The position numbers and the translations under genes are program-made. Below the pieces are notes generated by a model, which was given only the letters and a program-made list of their open reading frames with translations, was not told the origin of the DNA and ran no database searches. From an uncultured Burkholderiales bacterium (lineage in GTDB: Bacteria; Pseudomonadota; Gammaproteobacteria; Burkholderiales; Burkholderiaceae_E), in assembly GCA_903898725.1 (NCBI GenBank), contig CAIUGQ010000264.1:1-5780 (forward strand): 5,780 bases of DNA, given 5' to 3'. The first letter of the stretch is position 1. Each line of letters opens with the position of its first letter. Shown here piece by piece: positions 1-5,780 of this stretch.

Positions 1-311
1 ATCCCCACGGCCAGCCCAAGGCGCAGCACGGCGGGGTGGTCGCCACCGCGAACGACCTGTCGTTCGAACTGGTCCCGCAAGGCGACCGGACGGTGCTCTA
101 CGTGTTCGACCATGACACGCCGCTCGAGGCCCAGGCGTTCACCGGCAAGCTCACCGTGCTGGCAGGCACCGACAAGGCCGAAGCGGAGCTGAAGCCTGCG
201 GGTGCGAACCGGCTGGACGCCCGCGTGACGGTGCCGAAGGGCGCGAAGGTCGTCGCGACGCTGATCGCGAGCGGCAAGAAGCCGCTGACCGTCCGATTTG
301 CCTTGAAGTGA
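1..311 (+). CDS. 3' part of a small, probably periplasmic protein of unknown function
   Basis: The reading frame (codons from position 3) is open from the window edge to a TGA at 309-311, giving about 102 residues. A GTG at 36 could be taken as a start, but the frame upstream of it already reads like protein (a His/Gly/Lys-rich stretch ending HGG), there is no ribosome binding site before it, and the gene therefore probably begins outside the window. The visible part alternates hydrophobic and polar residues, as in a small beta-sandwich: ELV, VLYVFDHD, GKLTVL, then AELKPAG, and it ends with VRFALK. It resembles short uncharacterised proteobacterial proteins with a His-rich N-terminal region that I recall as exported and sometimes near metal-efflux genes; that link is recall only. 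It has no cysteines in view. It converges on tRNA-Glu with a 33-bp gap. Function unknown. Confidence 0.7.
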   Translation, partial: PHGQPKAQHGGVVATANDLSFELVPQGDRTVLYVFDHDTPLEAQAFTGKLTVLAGTDKAEAELKPAGANRLDARVTVPKGAKVVATLIASGKKPLTVRFALK

Positions 312-325
312 GCCGCGTCTGCGTG

Positions 326-348
326 GCCGGCACCGGGGAGGTGCTGGC
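326..348 (+). terminator. Possible weak terminator hairpin after the first gene
   Basis: GCCGGCACC (326-334) can pair with GGTGCTGGC (340-348) around a 5-base loop, giving nine pairs including one G-U when read on the plus strand. It lies 15 bp after the stop codon, where a terminator for the plus-strand gene would be expected, but no T-run follows. Its right arm overlaps the CCA end of tRNA-Glu. On the minus strand the wobble becomes a C-A mismatch, so the hairpin is weaker for the tRNA transcript. No other terminator for the tRNA unit is visible. Confidence 0.25.
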
Positions 349-420
349 GTCCCGTAGGGGATTCGAACCCCTGTAGCTACCGTGAAAGGGTAGTGTCCTA
401 GGCCTCTAGACGAACGGGAC
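345..420 (-). tRNA. tRNA-Glu, anticodon UUC
   Basis: The reverse strand folds as a full 76-nt cloverleaf. The acceptor stem GTCCCGT (from 420) pairs fully with ACGGGAC (349-355). The anticodon arm is CTACC-CTTTCAC-GGTAG, with anticodon TTC at 384-386. The T arm is AGGGG-TTCGAAT-CCCCT. The discriminator is G (348) and CCA is encoded at 345-347. It reads both GAA and GAG codons. It is the second gene of a unit, 106 bp downstream of tRNA-Ala with no visible promoter of its own, so it is probably cut from a shared precursor. Confidence 0.98.
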
Positions 421-436
421 GAGGCAGGTGCTGCGT

Positions 437-454
437 CGCTGCCTGGCGGCAGCG
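437..454. repeat. GC-rich hairpin in the tRNA spacer, just upstream of tRNA-Glu
   Basis: CGCTGCC (437-443) and GGCAGCG (448-454) are perfect inverted copies around a 4-base loop, giving a 7-bp GC-rich stem. In the minus-strand precursor the hairpin lies 16 nt before the first base of tRNA-Glu. A stem in such a spacer could guide ribonuclease processing, but this is inference. No T-run follows it on the minus strand, so it does not look like a terminator between the tRNAs. Confidence 0.45.
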
Positions 455-518
455 GTGAAACTCATGCGAACTGCTGGAACGAACCTGAACCGAACTGCTG
501 AAACAACTGCGGTGAAAC
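452..518. repeat. Nested direct repeats in the tRNA-Ala/tRNA-Glu spacer
   Basis: Two repeat pairs are nested here. GCGGTGAAAC occurs exactly at 452-461 and 509-518. Between them CGAACTGCTGRAAC occurs at 467-480 and 491-504, a 24-bp period with one mismatch; the further GAAC-containing stretch GAACCTGAAC fills 481-490. The block is more A-rich than the rest of this GC-rich window. It makes up most of the spacer between the tRNAs, so it may come from local duplication in a transcribed but discarded spacer. Confidence 0.6.
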
Positions 519-526
519 GGATCCGT

Positions 527-602
<76 letters not shown>

Positions 603-616
603 GACGTAAGCCCGCC

Positions 617-645
617 ATTATAGCGACGGGTCGCAGCCCTTGCAA
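617..645 (-). promoter_or_regulatory. Strong sigma70 promoter of the tRNA-Ala/tRNA-Glu unit
   Basis: On the minus strand a -35 box TTGCAA (645-640) is followed after exactly 17 bp by a perfect consensus -10 box TATAAT (622-617). Transcription should start near 610, leaving a leader of roughly 8 nt before tRNA-Ala. The stretch after the -10 box, GGCGGGC, is GC-rich, like the discriminators of stable-RNA promoters under stringent (ppGpp/DksA) control; that regulation is inferred from the pattern. It is by far the best promoter in the window. Confidence 0.88.
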
Positions 646-700
646 GTCGAGGTCGGGTGGACCGCGACCGCCTGAACAGCGAGCGCGGAGTGTACCCGAC

Positions 701-2014
701 TCATCCGAGGCGCGCCCGCACCATGCCGATGTTGCTCCTCAGCGCATAGAGCTCGTCGGCGTACGACAGCGGCACCGCGACCTTCTCGACGCGCGCATCG
801 AGCGCGTCCAGACGCTCGCGCAGCGCCTGCCTCGCCTCGGGCGCGGGCTGCTCGGCGAGCTCGTCCTCGATCGTGCGCAGCTGCGCATACCAGCGGAAGA
901 CGCGCGAGCGCACGCGGAACTCGTAGATCGGCGGCACGATCCGCGACAGCGGCAGCAGCACGGCCACGATCGCGGCGAGCGCCAGCCACATGCGGTCGAG
1001 CAGGTTCGCGACCCACCAGGGCATGTAGCGCTGCAGGAACGGTTCGCCGTCGGCGTAGAAGCGCGCGGCCTCCTTGGCCACCGGCAGCTCGGCGGCACGC
1101 GGCGTGGGGAACTCGCCGCTGCGGCGGAACCAGCCGGGGCCGCCGTGGATCCGGTCGGCGGCCTGCACCATCAGCTGCACGAGCGCCGGATGCGTGCCGT
1201 CGCGCACGACCAGCGAGGTGGTCGTCGCCACCAGCGGATGGTTGCGCAGCGGGATGTCCCGGTCGATCGACACGATGCCGCGCGGCAGCGTCACCGGCGA
1301 CAGGAACGGGTAGCGGCGCGCGTAGGCCTCGGCCTGCGGGAAGTCGAGCAGGCCGATGCCGGGGGTCTGCAGCAGCATCTGCACCAGCTGCGATTCGGGC
1401 GCGGAGACGAAGACCACCGCATCGAGCCGGTCGTCGAGCAGTTCGATCACCGCCTCGGTATCGCCGAGCTCCGAGCGCTTGAGTCGGGCGGGGTCGATCC
1501 GGTTGGCCTCGAGCAGACGGGTGAACAGCTCGGGCGTGCCGGACTGCGGCGTGCCGACGTTGACCCGCCAGCCGGCGAGGTCGACCAGGCGCACCGGCTT
1601 GCCCTTCGGGAGCGTGCGGCGGTGGAAGATCCACACCGGCTCGTAGAACAGGCTGCCGAGGGTGCTCAGCCCTTCCCGCGTCTCCTCGTCGCGCGAGGCG
1701 AGCCCGCCCTGCACGAAGCCGAACGACACGTCGCCGTCGGGCTCGTTCAGTGCGGCGAGGTTGGCGAGCGCACCGCCCGTACTGCGCAGCTCGAGCACGA
1801 TCCCCTGGCGGGCCAGCGCCTGCCGGTACTGCTCGCCGAACGCATCGAACGCGCTCTGCTCGGGTCCGGTCACCATCACCGCATGGCGCGGCGGATTCGG
1901 CTGCAGCACGCGGTAGGCGAGCACCAGCAGGCCGACCGCGATCAGCACGAACGGGCCGCCCGCCACCAGGGCGGCGCGGAGCGACACGAAGAGCCTGCGC
2001 AGGGTCCGATTCAT
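701..2014 (-). CDS. Membrane-anchored TAXI-family TRAP solute-binding protein
   Basis: This 437-residue protein looks like a TAXI-type (TRAP-associated) substrate-binding protein. After a basic N-terminus, residues 16-37 form a membrane helix. Residues about 43-335 form the two-lobed binding domain, with family-like stretches VMVTGPEQSAF (47-57), LRSTGGALANLAAL (76-89), DVSFGFVQGG (95-104), VNVGTPQSGT (151-160) and the VVFVSAPES region (200-208). A second helix (341-363) is followed by a charged tail ending LSYADELYALRSNIGMVRARL (416-436). By the positive-inside rule, both ends should be cytoplasmic with the binding domain in the periplasm. Classical TAXI proteins are secreted and paired with DctQM-like permeases; none is next to this gene, so it may serve a distant transporter or act as a sensor. 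The ATG at 2014 has no good ribosome binding site. The stop is TGA at 701-703. The ligand is unknown. Confidence 0.87.
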   Translation of the reverse strand: MNRTLRRLFVSLRAALVAGGPFVLIAVGLLVLAYRVLQPNPPRHAVMVTGPEQSAFDAFGEQYRQALARQGIVLELRSTGGALANLAALNEPDGDVSFGFVQGGLASRDEETREGLSTLGSLFYEPVWIFHRRTLPKGKPVRLVDLAGWRVNVGTPQSGTPELFTRLLEANRIDPARLKRSELGDTEAVIELLDDRLDAVVFVSAPESQLVQMLLQTPGIGLLDFPQAEAYARRYPFLSPVTLPRGIVSIDRDIPLRNHPLVATTTSLVVRDGTHPALVQLMVQAADRIHGGPGWFRRSGEFPTPRAAELPVAKEAARFYADGEPFLQRYMPWWVANLLDRMWLALAAIVAVLLPLSRIVPPIYEFRVRSRVFRWYAQLRTIEDELAEQPAPEARQALRERLDALDARVEKVAVPLSYADELYALRSNIGMVRARLG

Positions 2015-2022
2015 GCCGCCGG

Positions 2023-2028
2023 AGGGTA
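2023..2028 (-). promoter_or_regulatory. Possible -10 box of the TAXI gene
   Basis: On the minus strand TACCCT (2028-2023) fits TANNNT and lies only 8 bp before the ATG at 2014. If it is used, transcription would start at about 2016-2017 and the mRNA would be leaderless or nearly so, which fits the missing Shine-Dalgarno. There is no recognisable -35: the expected position holds CGGAGG. Confidence 0.3.
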
Positions 2029-2042
2029 GCAGACGGGCGTGG

Positions 2043-2048
2043 TAACCT
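2043..2048 (+). promoter_or_regulatory. Possible -10 box of folD
   Basis: TAACCT (2043-2048) fits TANNNT and mirrors the element of the divergent gene: TAACCTCCG on this strand, TACCCTCCG on the other. It would start transcription near 2055, giving a leader of about 35 nt before the folD ATG. The -35 position, 17 bp upstream, reads CGGAGG and does not resemble the consensus. Confidence 0.3.
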
Positions 2049-2089
2049 CCGCGCCCACGCCCCCGGCGCCCTGCCTACCGCCCCGCCCC

Positions 2090-2941
2090 ATGACCGCCCG
2101 GCTCATCGACGGCAACGCGCTTGCCCGCTCCATCCGCGACGACGTGGCCCGCCGCGTCACCGCGCTCGCCGCCCGCGGCATCACGCCCGGCCTAGCGGTC
2201 GTGCTGGTCGGCGAGGACCCCGCCTCGGCGGTCTACGTCCGCAACAAGGTCAAGGACTGCGCGGAGGTCGGCATCGCCTCGACGCTCGACCGCCTGCCTG
2301 CGGACACCACGGAAGCGGCGCTGCTGGCGCGGATCGCGGCGCTCAACGCCGATCCCGCGGTGCACGGCATCCTGGTGCAGCTGCCGCTGCCGAAGCACAT
2401 CGACGAGCACCGCGTGATCGAGTCGATCGCGCCCGCCAAGGATGCCGACGGCTTCCACGTCAGCAACGTCGGCCAGCTCGTCGTCGGCCAGCCGCTGTTC
2501 CGTCCGTGCACGCCCTACGGCGTGATGAAGATGCTCGAGCACGCCGGCACGCGCCTCGACGGCGCCGAGGCGGTGGTGATCGGCCGCAGCAACATCGTCG
2601 GCAAGCCGCAGGCGCTCATGCTGCTGGCGGCGGGCGCGACGGTCACGGTCTGCCACAGCCGCACGAAGGACCTCGCCGCGCACACGCGCCGCGCCGACGT
2701 GCTGGTGGCCGCGGTCGGCCGCCCCAACCTGGTCACGGCCGACATGGTCAAGCCGGGTGCGACGGTCATCGACGTGGGCATGAACCGCGGCGCCGACGGC
2801 AAGCTGTGCGGCGACGTCGACTTCGCCGGCGTCAGCCAGGTGGCCGGCGCGATCACGCCGGTGCCGGGCGGCGTCGGTCCGATGACCCGGGCGATGCTGC
2901 TGGTCAACACGATCGAGGCGGCCGAGCGCGGGGCGCGCTGA
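2090..2941 (+). CDS. folD: FolD: methylenetetrahydrofolate dehydrogenase / methenyltetrahydrofolate cyclohydrolase
   Basis: This bifunctional cytoplasmic enzyme oxidises 5,10-methylene-THF with NADP+ to 5,10-methenyl-THF and hydrolyses that to 10-formyl-THF, supplying one-carbon units for purine and formyl-Met-tRNA synthesis. The 283 residues match the usual FolD length. The first signature, VGEDPASAVYVRNKVKDC (40-57), holds the active-site Tyr49 and Lys53 (E. coli Tyr50 and Lys54). GILVQLPLP (93-101) includes Gln97, and KDADGFH (117-123) includes Asp120. The nucleotide-binding segment is VVIGRSNIVGKP (162-173), and the second signature is PGGVGPMTRAMLL (259-271). I chose the ATG at 2090 because it starts directly with the conserved MTARLIDG region; a GTG at 2039 would add 17 proline-rich residues not typical of the family. 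No clear Shine-Dalgarno precedes either start. It diverges from the TAXI gene and lies 166 bp before prlC. No key residue is missing. Confidence 0.97.
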   Translation: MTARLIDGNALARSIRDDVARRVTALAARGITPGLAVVLVGEDPASAVYVRNKVKDCAEVGIASTLDRLPADTTEAALLARIAALNADPAVHGILVQLPLPKHIDEHRVIESIAPAKDADGFHVSNVGQLVVGQPLFRPCTPYGVMKMLEHAGTRLDGAEAVVIGRSNIVGKPQALMLLAAGATVTVCHSRTKDLAAHTRRADVLVAAVGRPNLVTADMVKPGATVIDVGMNRGADGKLCGDVDFAGVSQVAGAITPVPGGVGPMTRAMLLVNTIEAAERGAR

Positions 2942-2978
2942 GGCCACCCCGCGCGGCAGCGCAAGGGGCGGACCGAAG

Positions 2979-3020
2979 GCGCCGGCAGACCGCCGTCGGT
3001 CGGCCACGGGCGGCCGGCGC
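2979..3020. repeat. GC-rich inverted repeat after folD
   Basis: GCGCCGGC (2979-2986) and GCCGGCGC (3013-3020) are perfect inverted copies. The 26 bases between them contain a smaller inverted pair, GACC (2988-2991) and GGTC (2998-3001), so a branched stem is possible. It starts 37 bp after the folD stop and could end or slow transcription, but no T-run follows. In sequence this rich in G and C such pairings also occur by chance. Confidence 0.3.
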
Positions 3021-3065
3021 GGGCCCCGTGAAACCCCGATCGGAGCGCGGCCACGCGAGGCGGGC

Positions 3066-3071
3066 GACAAT
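3066..3071 (+). promoter_or_regulatory. Possible -10 box of prlC
   Basis: GACAAT (3066-3071) is the only A/T-containing hexamer near the prlC start that resembles a sigma70 -10 box, and it lies 36 bp upstream of the ATG. The -35 region is not recognisable. It sits at the right edge of an inverted repeat, ACCCCGAT (3033-3040) and ATCGGGGT (3070-3077), that could be an operator. Transcription reading through from folD is equally possible. Confidence 0.3.
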
Positions 3072-3107
3072 CGGGGTCGTTCCCGACGCACGCCCCCGAC
3101 ACCCGAC

Positions 3108-5189
3108 ATGACCGACACCGCCCGCCCCGCCGCCAACCCGCTGCTCGACTTCTCCGGCCTGCCGCGTTTCGCATCGTTCGAACCCGGCCTGGTCACGCCC
3201 GCGCTGGACGTGGCGCTGGCCGATGCACGGGCCGCGGTCGAGCGTGCCGAGTCGCCGGCCACCGGCGCGACCTGGACCGACTTCGTGCAGCCGCTCGAGG
3301 ACGCGACCGAGCGGCTCGGCCGGGTGTGGGGGGTGGTCGGACACCTGAACTCGGTCGCCGACACGCCCGAGCTGCGCGCGGTCTACAACGAGAACCTGCC
3401 GCGCGCGACCGAGTTCTGGACCGCGCTGGGGCAGAACACGGCGCTGTTCGCGAAGTACAAGGCGCTGCAGGCCTCGCCCGAGTTCACGACCCTGAGCGCC
3501 GCGCAGAAGCGGATCGTCGAGCATGCGATCCGCGGCTTCCGGCTGGGCGGTGCCGAACTGGTGTCGCCGGCGCGCGAGCGCTACGCCGAGATCCAGGAGC
3601 GCGGTGCCGCGCTCGCCCAGAAGTTCAGCGAGAACGTGCTCGATGCGACCAAGGCGTTCACCCTCGACGTCACCGACGAGGCGCGCCTCGCCGGCCTGCC
3701 CGACGACGCCCGTCAGGCCGCGCGCCAGGAGGCCGAGCGCGCCGGCGTGGCCGGCTGGCGCTTCTCGCTGCAGTTCCCGTCGTACTTCCCCGTGATGCAG
3801 TACGGCGAGGACCGCTCGCTGCGCGAGGCGCTCTACCGCGCCTACGTGACCCGAGCCTCCGAGCACGGGGCCGACGCCGCCCAGGACAACGGCCCGATCA
3901 TCGACGAGACCCTGGCCCTGCGTGCCGAGGAGGCGGCCCTGCTCGGCTACCCCAGCTACGCCGACGTGTCGCTGGTGGCCAAGATGGCCGACTCGCCGAA
4001 GCAGGTCGTCGACTTTCTCCGCGACCTCGCCGCGCGCGCCCGGCCCTCGGCCCACCGCGACATGGCCGAGCTGCGCACCTTCGCGAAGGACACGCTCGGC
4101 CTCGACCCGCTCGCCTCCTGGGACATTCCCTTCGCGAGCGAGAAGCTCAAGGAGGCGCGCTACGCCTTCTCCGACAACGAGGTCAAGCAGTACTTCCAGC
4201 TGCCGCGCGTGCTCGACGGCCTGTTCGGCCTCATCGAGCGGCTGTTCGACGTCAAGCTCTCGCCCGACACCGCCGAGACCTGGCATCCGGACGTGCGCTT
4301 CTTCCGCATCGAACGCGCGGGCGCGCTGATCGGCCAGTTCTACCTCGACATGTACGCCCGCCCGAGCAAGCGCCCGGGCGCCTGGATGAACGATGCGCGG
4401 GGCCGCAAGCGCCTGCAGGGCGGCGCGCAGACGCCAGTCGCCTACCTGGTATGCAACGTCCAATCGCCGGTCGGCGACAAGCCGGCGCTGCTCACCCACG
4501 ACGACGTGATCACGCTGTTCCACGAGTTCGGCCACGGCCTGCACCACATGCTCACGCGCGTCGACGAACTCGCCGTCTCGGGCATCGCCGGCGTGGAGTG
4601 GGATGCGGTCGAGCTGCCCAGTCAGTTCATGGAGAACTTCTGCTGGGAGTGGGACATCGTCGGCGCGATGACGGCCCACGTCGACACCGGCGCACCGCTG
4701 CCGCGCGCCCTCTTCGACCGGATGCTCGCCGCCAAGAACTTCCAGAGCGGGATGCAGACGCTGCGCCAGGTCGAGTTCGCGCTGTTCGACATGCGCCTGC
4801 ACTCGGAGTTCGCCCACGGCGCCGGCGCCGACGGCCTCGACGTCCAGGCGCTGCTCGACGCGGTGCGCGCGGAGGTGGCCGTCATCGTGCCGCCCGAGTT
4901 CAACCGCTTCCAGAACAGCTTCTCGCACATCTTCGCGGGCGGCTACGCGGCCGGCTACTACAGCTACAAGTGGGCCGAGGTGCTGTCGGCCGACTGCTAC
5001 GCGGCGTTCGAGGAGGAAGGCGTCTTCAACCCGGATACCGGACGGCGCTTCCTCGACGAGATCCTGTCGGTGGGCGGCAGCCGACCGGCCATCGACTCGT
5101 TCCGGGCGTTCAGAGGTCGGGACCCCAGCATCGAGGCGCTCCTCCGACACAATGGGATGGTCCAGGAGACCACCCATGCGGACGCGTGA
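3108..5189 (+). CDS. prlC: Oligopeptidase A, M3 family zinc metallopeptidase
   Basis: PrlC (OpdA) is a cytoplasmic zinc endopeptidase of the thimet oligopeptidase family (M3A). It cuts short peptides, including cleaved signal peptides, and takes part in peptide turnover. The 693 residues are close to the E. coli enzyme (about 680). Roughly the first 230 residues form the helical N-terminal part and the rest is the M3 catalytic domain. The zinc motif is HEFGH at 472-476: His472 and His476 bind the metal, Glu473 is the catalytic base, and the third ligand is Glu502 in VELPSQFMENF. Other family blocks are GQFYLDMYARP from Gly409 and the substrate-binding glycine/tyrosine loop FAGGYAAGYYSYKWAEVL from Phe609. 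There is no signal peptide. The ATG at 3108 directly precedes the conserved NPLLDFSGLPRF start but has no clear Shine-Dalgarno. The last 14 bases overlap the next gene. The frame is intact and all catalytic residues are present. Confidence 0.96.
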   Translation: MTDTARPAANPLLDFSGLPRFASFEPGLVTPALDVALADARAAVERAESPATGATWTDFVQPLEDATERLGRVWGVVGHLNSVADTPELRAVYNENLPRATEFWTALGQNTALFAKYKALQASPEFTTLSAAQKRIVEHAIRGFRLGGAELVSPARERYAEIQERGAALAQKFSENVLDATKAFTLDVTDEARLAGLPDDARQAARQEAERAGVAGWRFSLQFPSYFPVMQYGEDRSLREALYRAYVTRASEHGADAAQDNGPIIDETLALRAEEAALLGYPSYADVSLVAKMADSPKQVVDFLRDLAARARPSAHRDMAELRTFAKDTLGLDPLASWDIPFASEKLKEARYAFSDNEVKQYFQLPRVLDGLFGLIERLFDVKLSPDTAETWHPDVRFFRIERAGALIGQFYLDMYARPSKRPGAWMNDARGRKRLQGGAQTPVAYLVCNVQSPVGDKPALLTHDDVITLFHEFGHGLHHMLTRVDELAVSGIAGVEWDAVELPSQFMENFCWEWDIVGAMTAHVDTGAPLPRALFDRMLAAKNFQSGMQTLRQVEFALFDMRLHSEFAHGAGADGLDVQALLDAVRAEVAVIVPPEFNRFQNSFSHIFAGGYAAGYYSYKWAEVLSADCYAAFEEEGVFNPDTGRRFLDEILSVGGSRPAIDSFRAFRGRDPSIEALLRHNGMVQETTHADA
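5164..5168 (+). promoter_or_regulatory. Ribosome binding site of the DUF4124-glutaredoxin gene, inside prlC
   Basis: AGGAG lies 7 bases before the ATG at 5176, an ideal distance, and falls within the last codons of prlC. It decides the start of the downstream gene. It is also the only canonical Shine-Dalgarno among the four complete gene starts in the window. Confidence 0.85.
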
Positions 5190-5780
5190 CCTCGCCCTCG
5201 CCCTAGCCTTCCCGACCCTGATGCTCGCGGCCGCGCCGGCCGCGGCCCAGTACAAGTGGATCGCGCCGAACGGCGCGGTCACCTACAGCGACCAGCCGCC
5301 GCCCCCGGGCATCAACGGTCACGTGCTCGGCGCGAGCCCGGCCGCCCGAGGCGACGAGGGCGGCGTGCCCGCCGCCCTGCGGGACGCGACCACGAAGTAC
5401 CCGGTCGTGCTCTACACGACCACCGACTGCACGCCCTGCCAGCAGGCGCGCTCGCACCTGTCCAAGCGCGGGGTGCCGTTCTCCGAGCGCACGGTCTCCA
5501 GCAGCACCGATGCCGATCAGTTCCGCAAGGCCGGCTTCGCCGAGAACTCGTTCCCGGCGATCGCGGTCGGGCGCGAGCGAGCGGTCGGCTTCGAGGTCGG
5601 CGACTGGAACCGCCTGCTCGATGCGGCCGGCTATCCGAAGACCTCGGTGCTGCCGCCGTCGTTCAAGCACACGCCGGCCAAGGCGCTGGCCGACGCCGAT
5701 CGCCCCGGCGGCAATCCGGCCGACGCCGGCTCGGGCGAGCGGGCGGCCGCCGATGCGCCGCGCGCCCGCGCGCGCCCCGC
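5176..5780 (+). CDS. Exported DUF4124 + glutaredoxin-like protein, 3' end outside the window
   Basis: The frame is open from the ATG at 5176 to the window edge, 201 codons. Residues 1-24 look like a Sec signal peptide: basic MRTRD, a Leu/Ala-rich core, and a likely AxA cleavage ending APAAA before QYKW. A DUF4124 motif follows, YKWIAPNGAVTYSDQPPPPG (26-45). Residues about 76-150 form a glutaredoxin-like fold: strand VVLYTTT (77-83), redox pair Cys85-Thr-Pro-Cys88, and the cis-proline motif SFPAI with Pro127. After residue 165 the sequence turns into an Ala/Pro/Arg-rich, probably disordered tail. It is likely a periplasmic thiol-disulfide protein, but the substrate is unknown; glutathione is scarce in the periplasm, so the classical glutaredoxin reaction is doubtful. 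It overlaps prlC by 14 bp with its own strong ribosome binding site, which suggests co-transcription and translational coupling. The stop codon is not in view. Confidence 0.88.
   Translation, partial: MRTRDLALALAFPTLMLAAAPAAAQYKWIAPNGAVTYSDQPPPPGINGHVLGASPAARGDEGGVPAALRDATTKYPVVLYTTTDCTPCQQARSHLSKRGVPFSERTVSSSTDADQFRKAGFAENSFPAIAVGRERAVGFEVGDWNRLLDAAGYPKTSVLPPSFKHTPAKALADADRPGGNPADAGSGERAAADAPRARARP

Noticed and set aside
345..420. tRNA-Glu as an attachment site for an integrated element
   Set aside because: No integrase gene and no second copy of the tRNA 3' end is present in the window.
652..700. Inverted repeat GTCGGGT (652-658) / ACCCGAC (694-700) after the TAXI stop, as a terminator
   Set aside because: The 7-bp arms are 35 bp apart and no T-run follows, so a working terminator is not supported.
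2039..2089. GTG start at 2039 giving FolD 17 extra residues
   Set aside because: The extension is proline-rich and unlike the family N-terminus, while the ATG at 2090 gives the usual length and conserved start.
1145..3111. Long plus-strand open frames (1145-2029 and 1750-3111) across the TAXI gene and folD
   Set aside because: They are out of frame with or antisense to recognised genes, are dominated by Arg/Ala/Gly/Pro/His, and exist because GC-rich DNA has few stop codons.
2904..5282. A 792-codon open frame on the minus strand opposite prlC
   Set aside because: It lies opposite a gene with all M3 catalytic motifs. Its translation is a low-complexity Arg/Val/Gly/Leu/His mix typical of the reverse of a GC-rich gene, and no family is recognisable.

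Overview
The window looks like an ordinary chromosomal stretch from a high-GC betaproteobacterium, most likely Burkholderiales. The grounds are the strong G/C bias at third codon positions, a tRNA-Ala(GGC)/tRNA-Glu(UUC) pair, folD next to an oligopeptidase A gene, a membrane-anchored TAXI-type binding protein, and a DUF4124-glutaredoxin protein. I infer the order from gene content and family recall, not from a marker gene. There is no transposase, integrase, phage gene, CRISPR array or restriction gene, and no sign of recent transfer.

Layout. (1) Positions 1-311, plus strand: the 3' end of a gene for a small, probably periplasmic protein, cut by the window edge. (2) Positions 345-645, minus strand: a stable-RNA unit. 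A near-consensus sigma70 promoter drives tRNA-Ala(GGC), then a 106-bp repeat-rich spacer, then tRNA-Glu(UUC); both tRNAs have an encoded CCA. (3) Positions 701-2014, minus strand: a 437-residue TAXI-family solute-binding protein with two membrane segments and a charged C-terminal tail predicted to be cytoplasmic. No TRAP permease gene is in view. (4) Positions 2015-2089: a compact divergent promoter region with two outward-facing, near-identical TANCCTCCG elements. (5) Positions 2090-2941, plus strand: folD. (6) Positions 2942-3107: a GC-rich intergenic region with inverted repeats and a possible promoter. (7) Positions 3108-5189, plus strand: prlC/opdA, an M3 zinc oligopeptidase. (8) From 5176 past the window end, plus strand: an exported DUF4124 + glutaredoxin-like protein that overlaps the end of prlC by 14 bp and has a clear Shine-Dalgarno inside prlC.

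How the parts work together. FolD supplies one-carbon folates, PrlC degrades small peptides in the cytoplasm, and the overlapping glutaredoxin-like protein probably acts in the periplasm and is translationally coupled to prlC. The tRNA unit is independent. I see no convincing new multi-gene system. The points most worth a second look are the orphan membrane-anchored TAXI protein, the prlC/glutaredoxin overlap, the mirrored divergent promoter and the nested repeats between the tRNAs.
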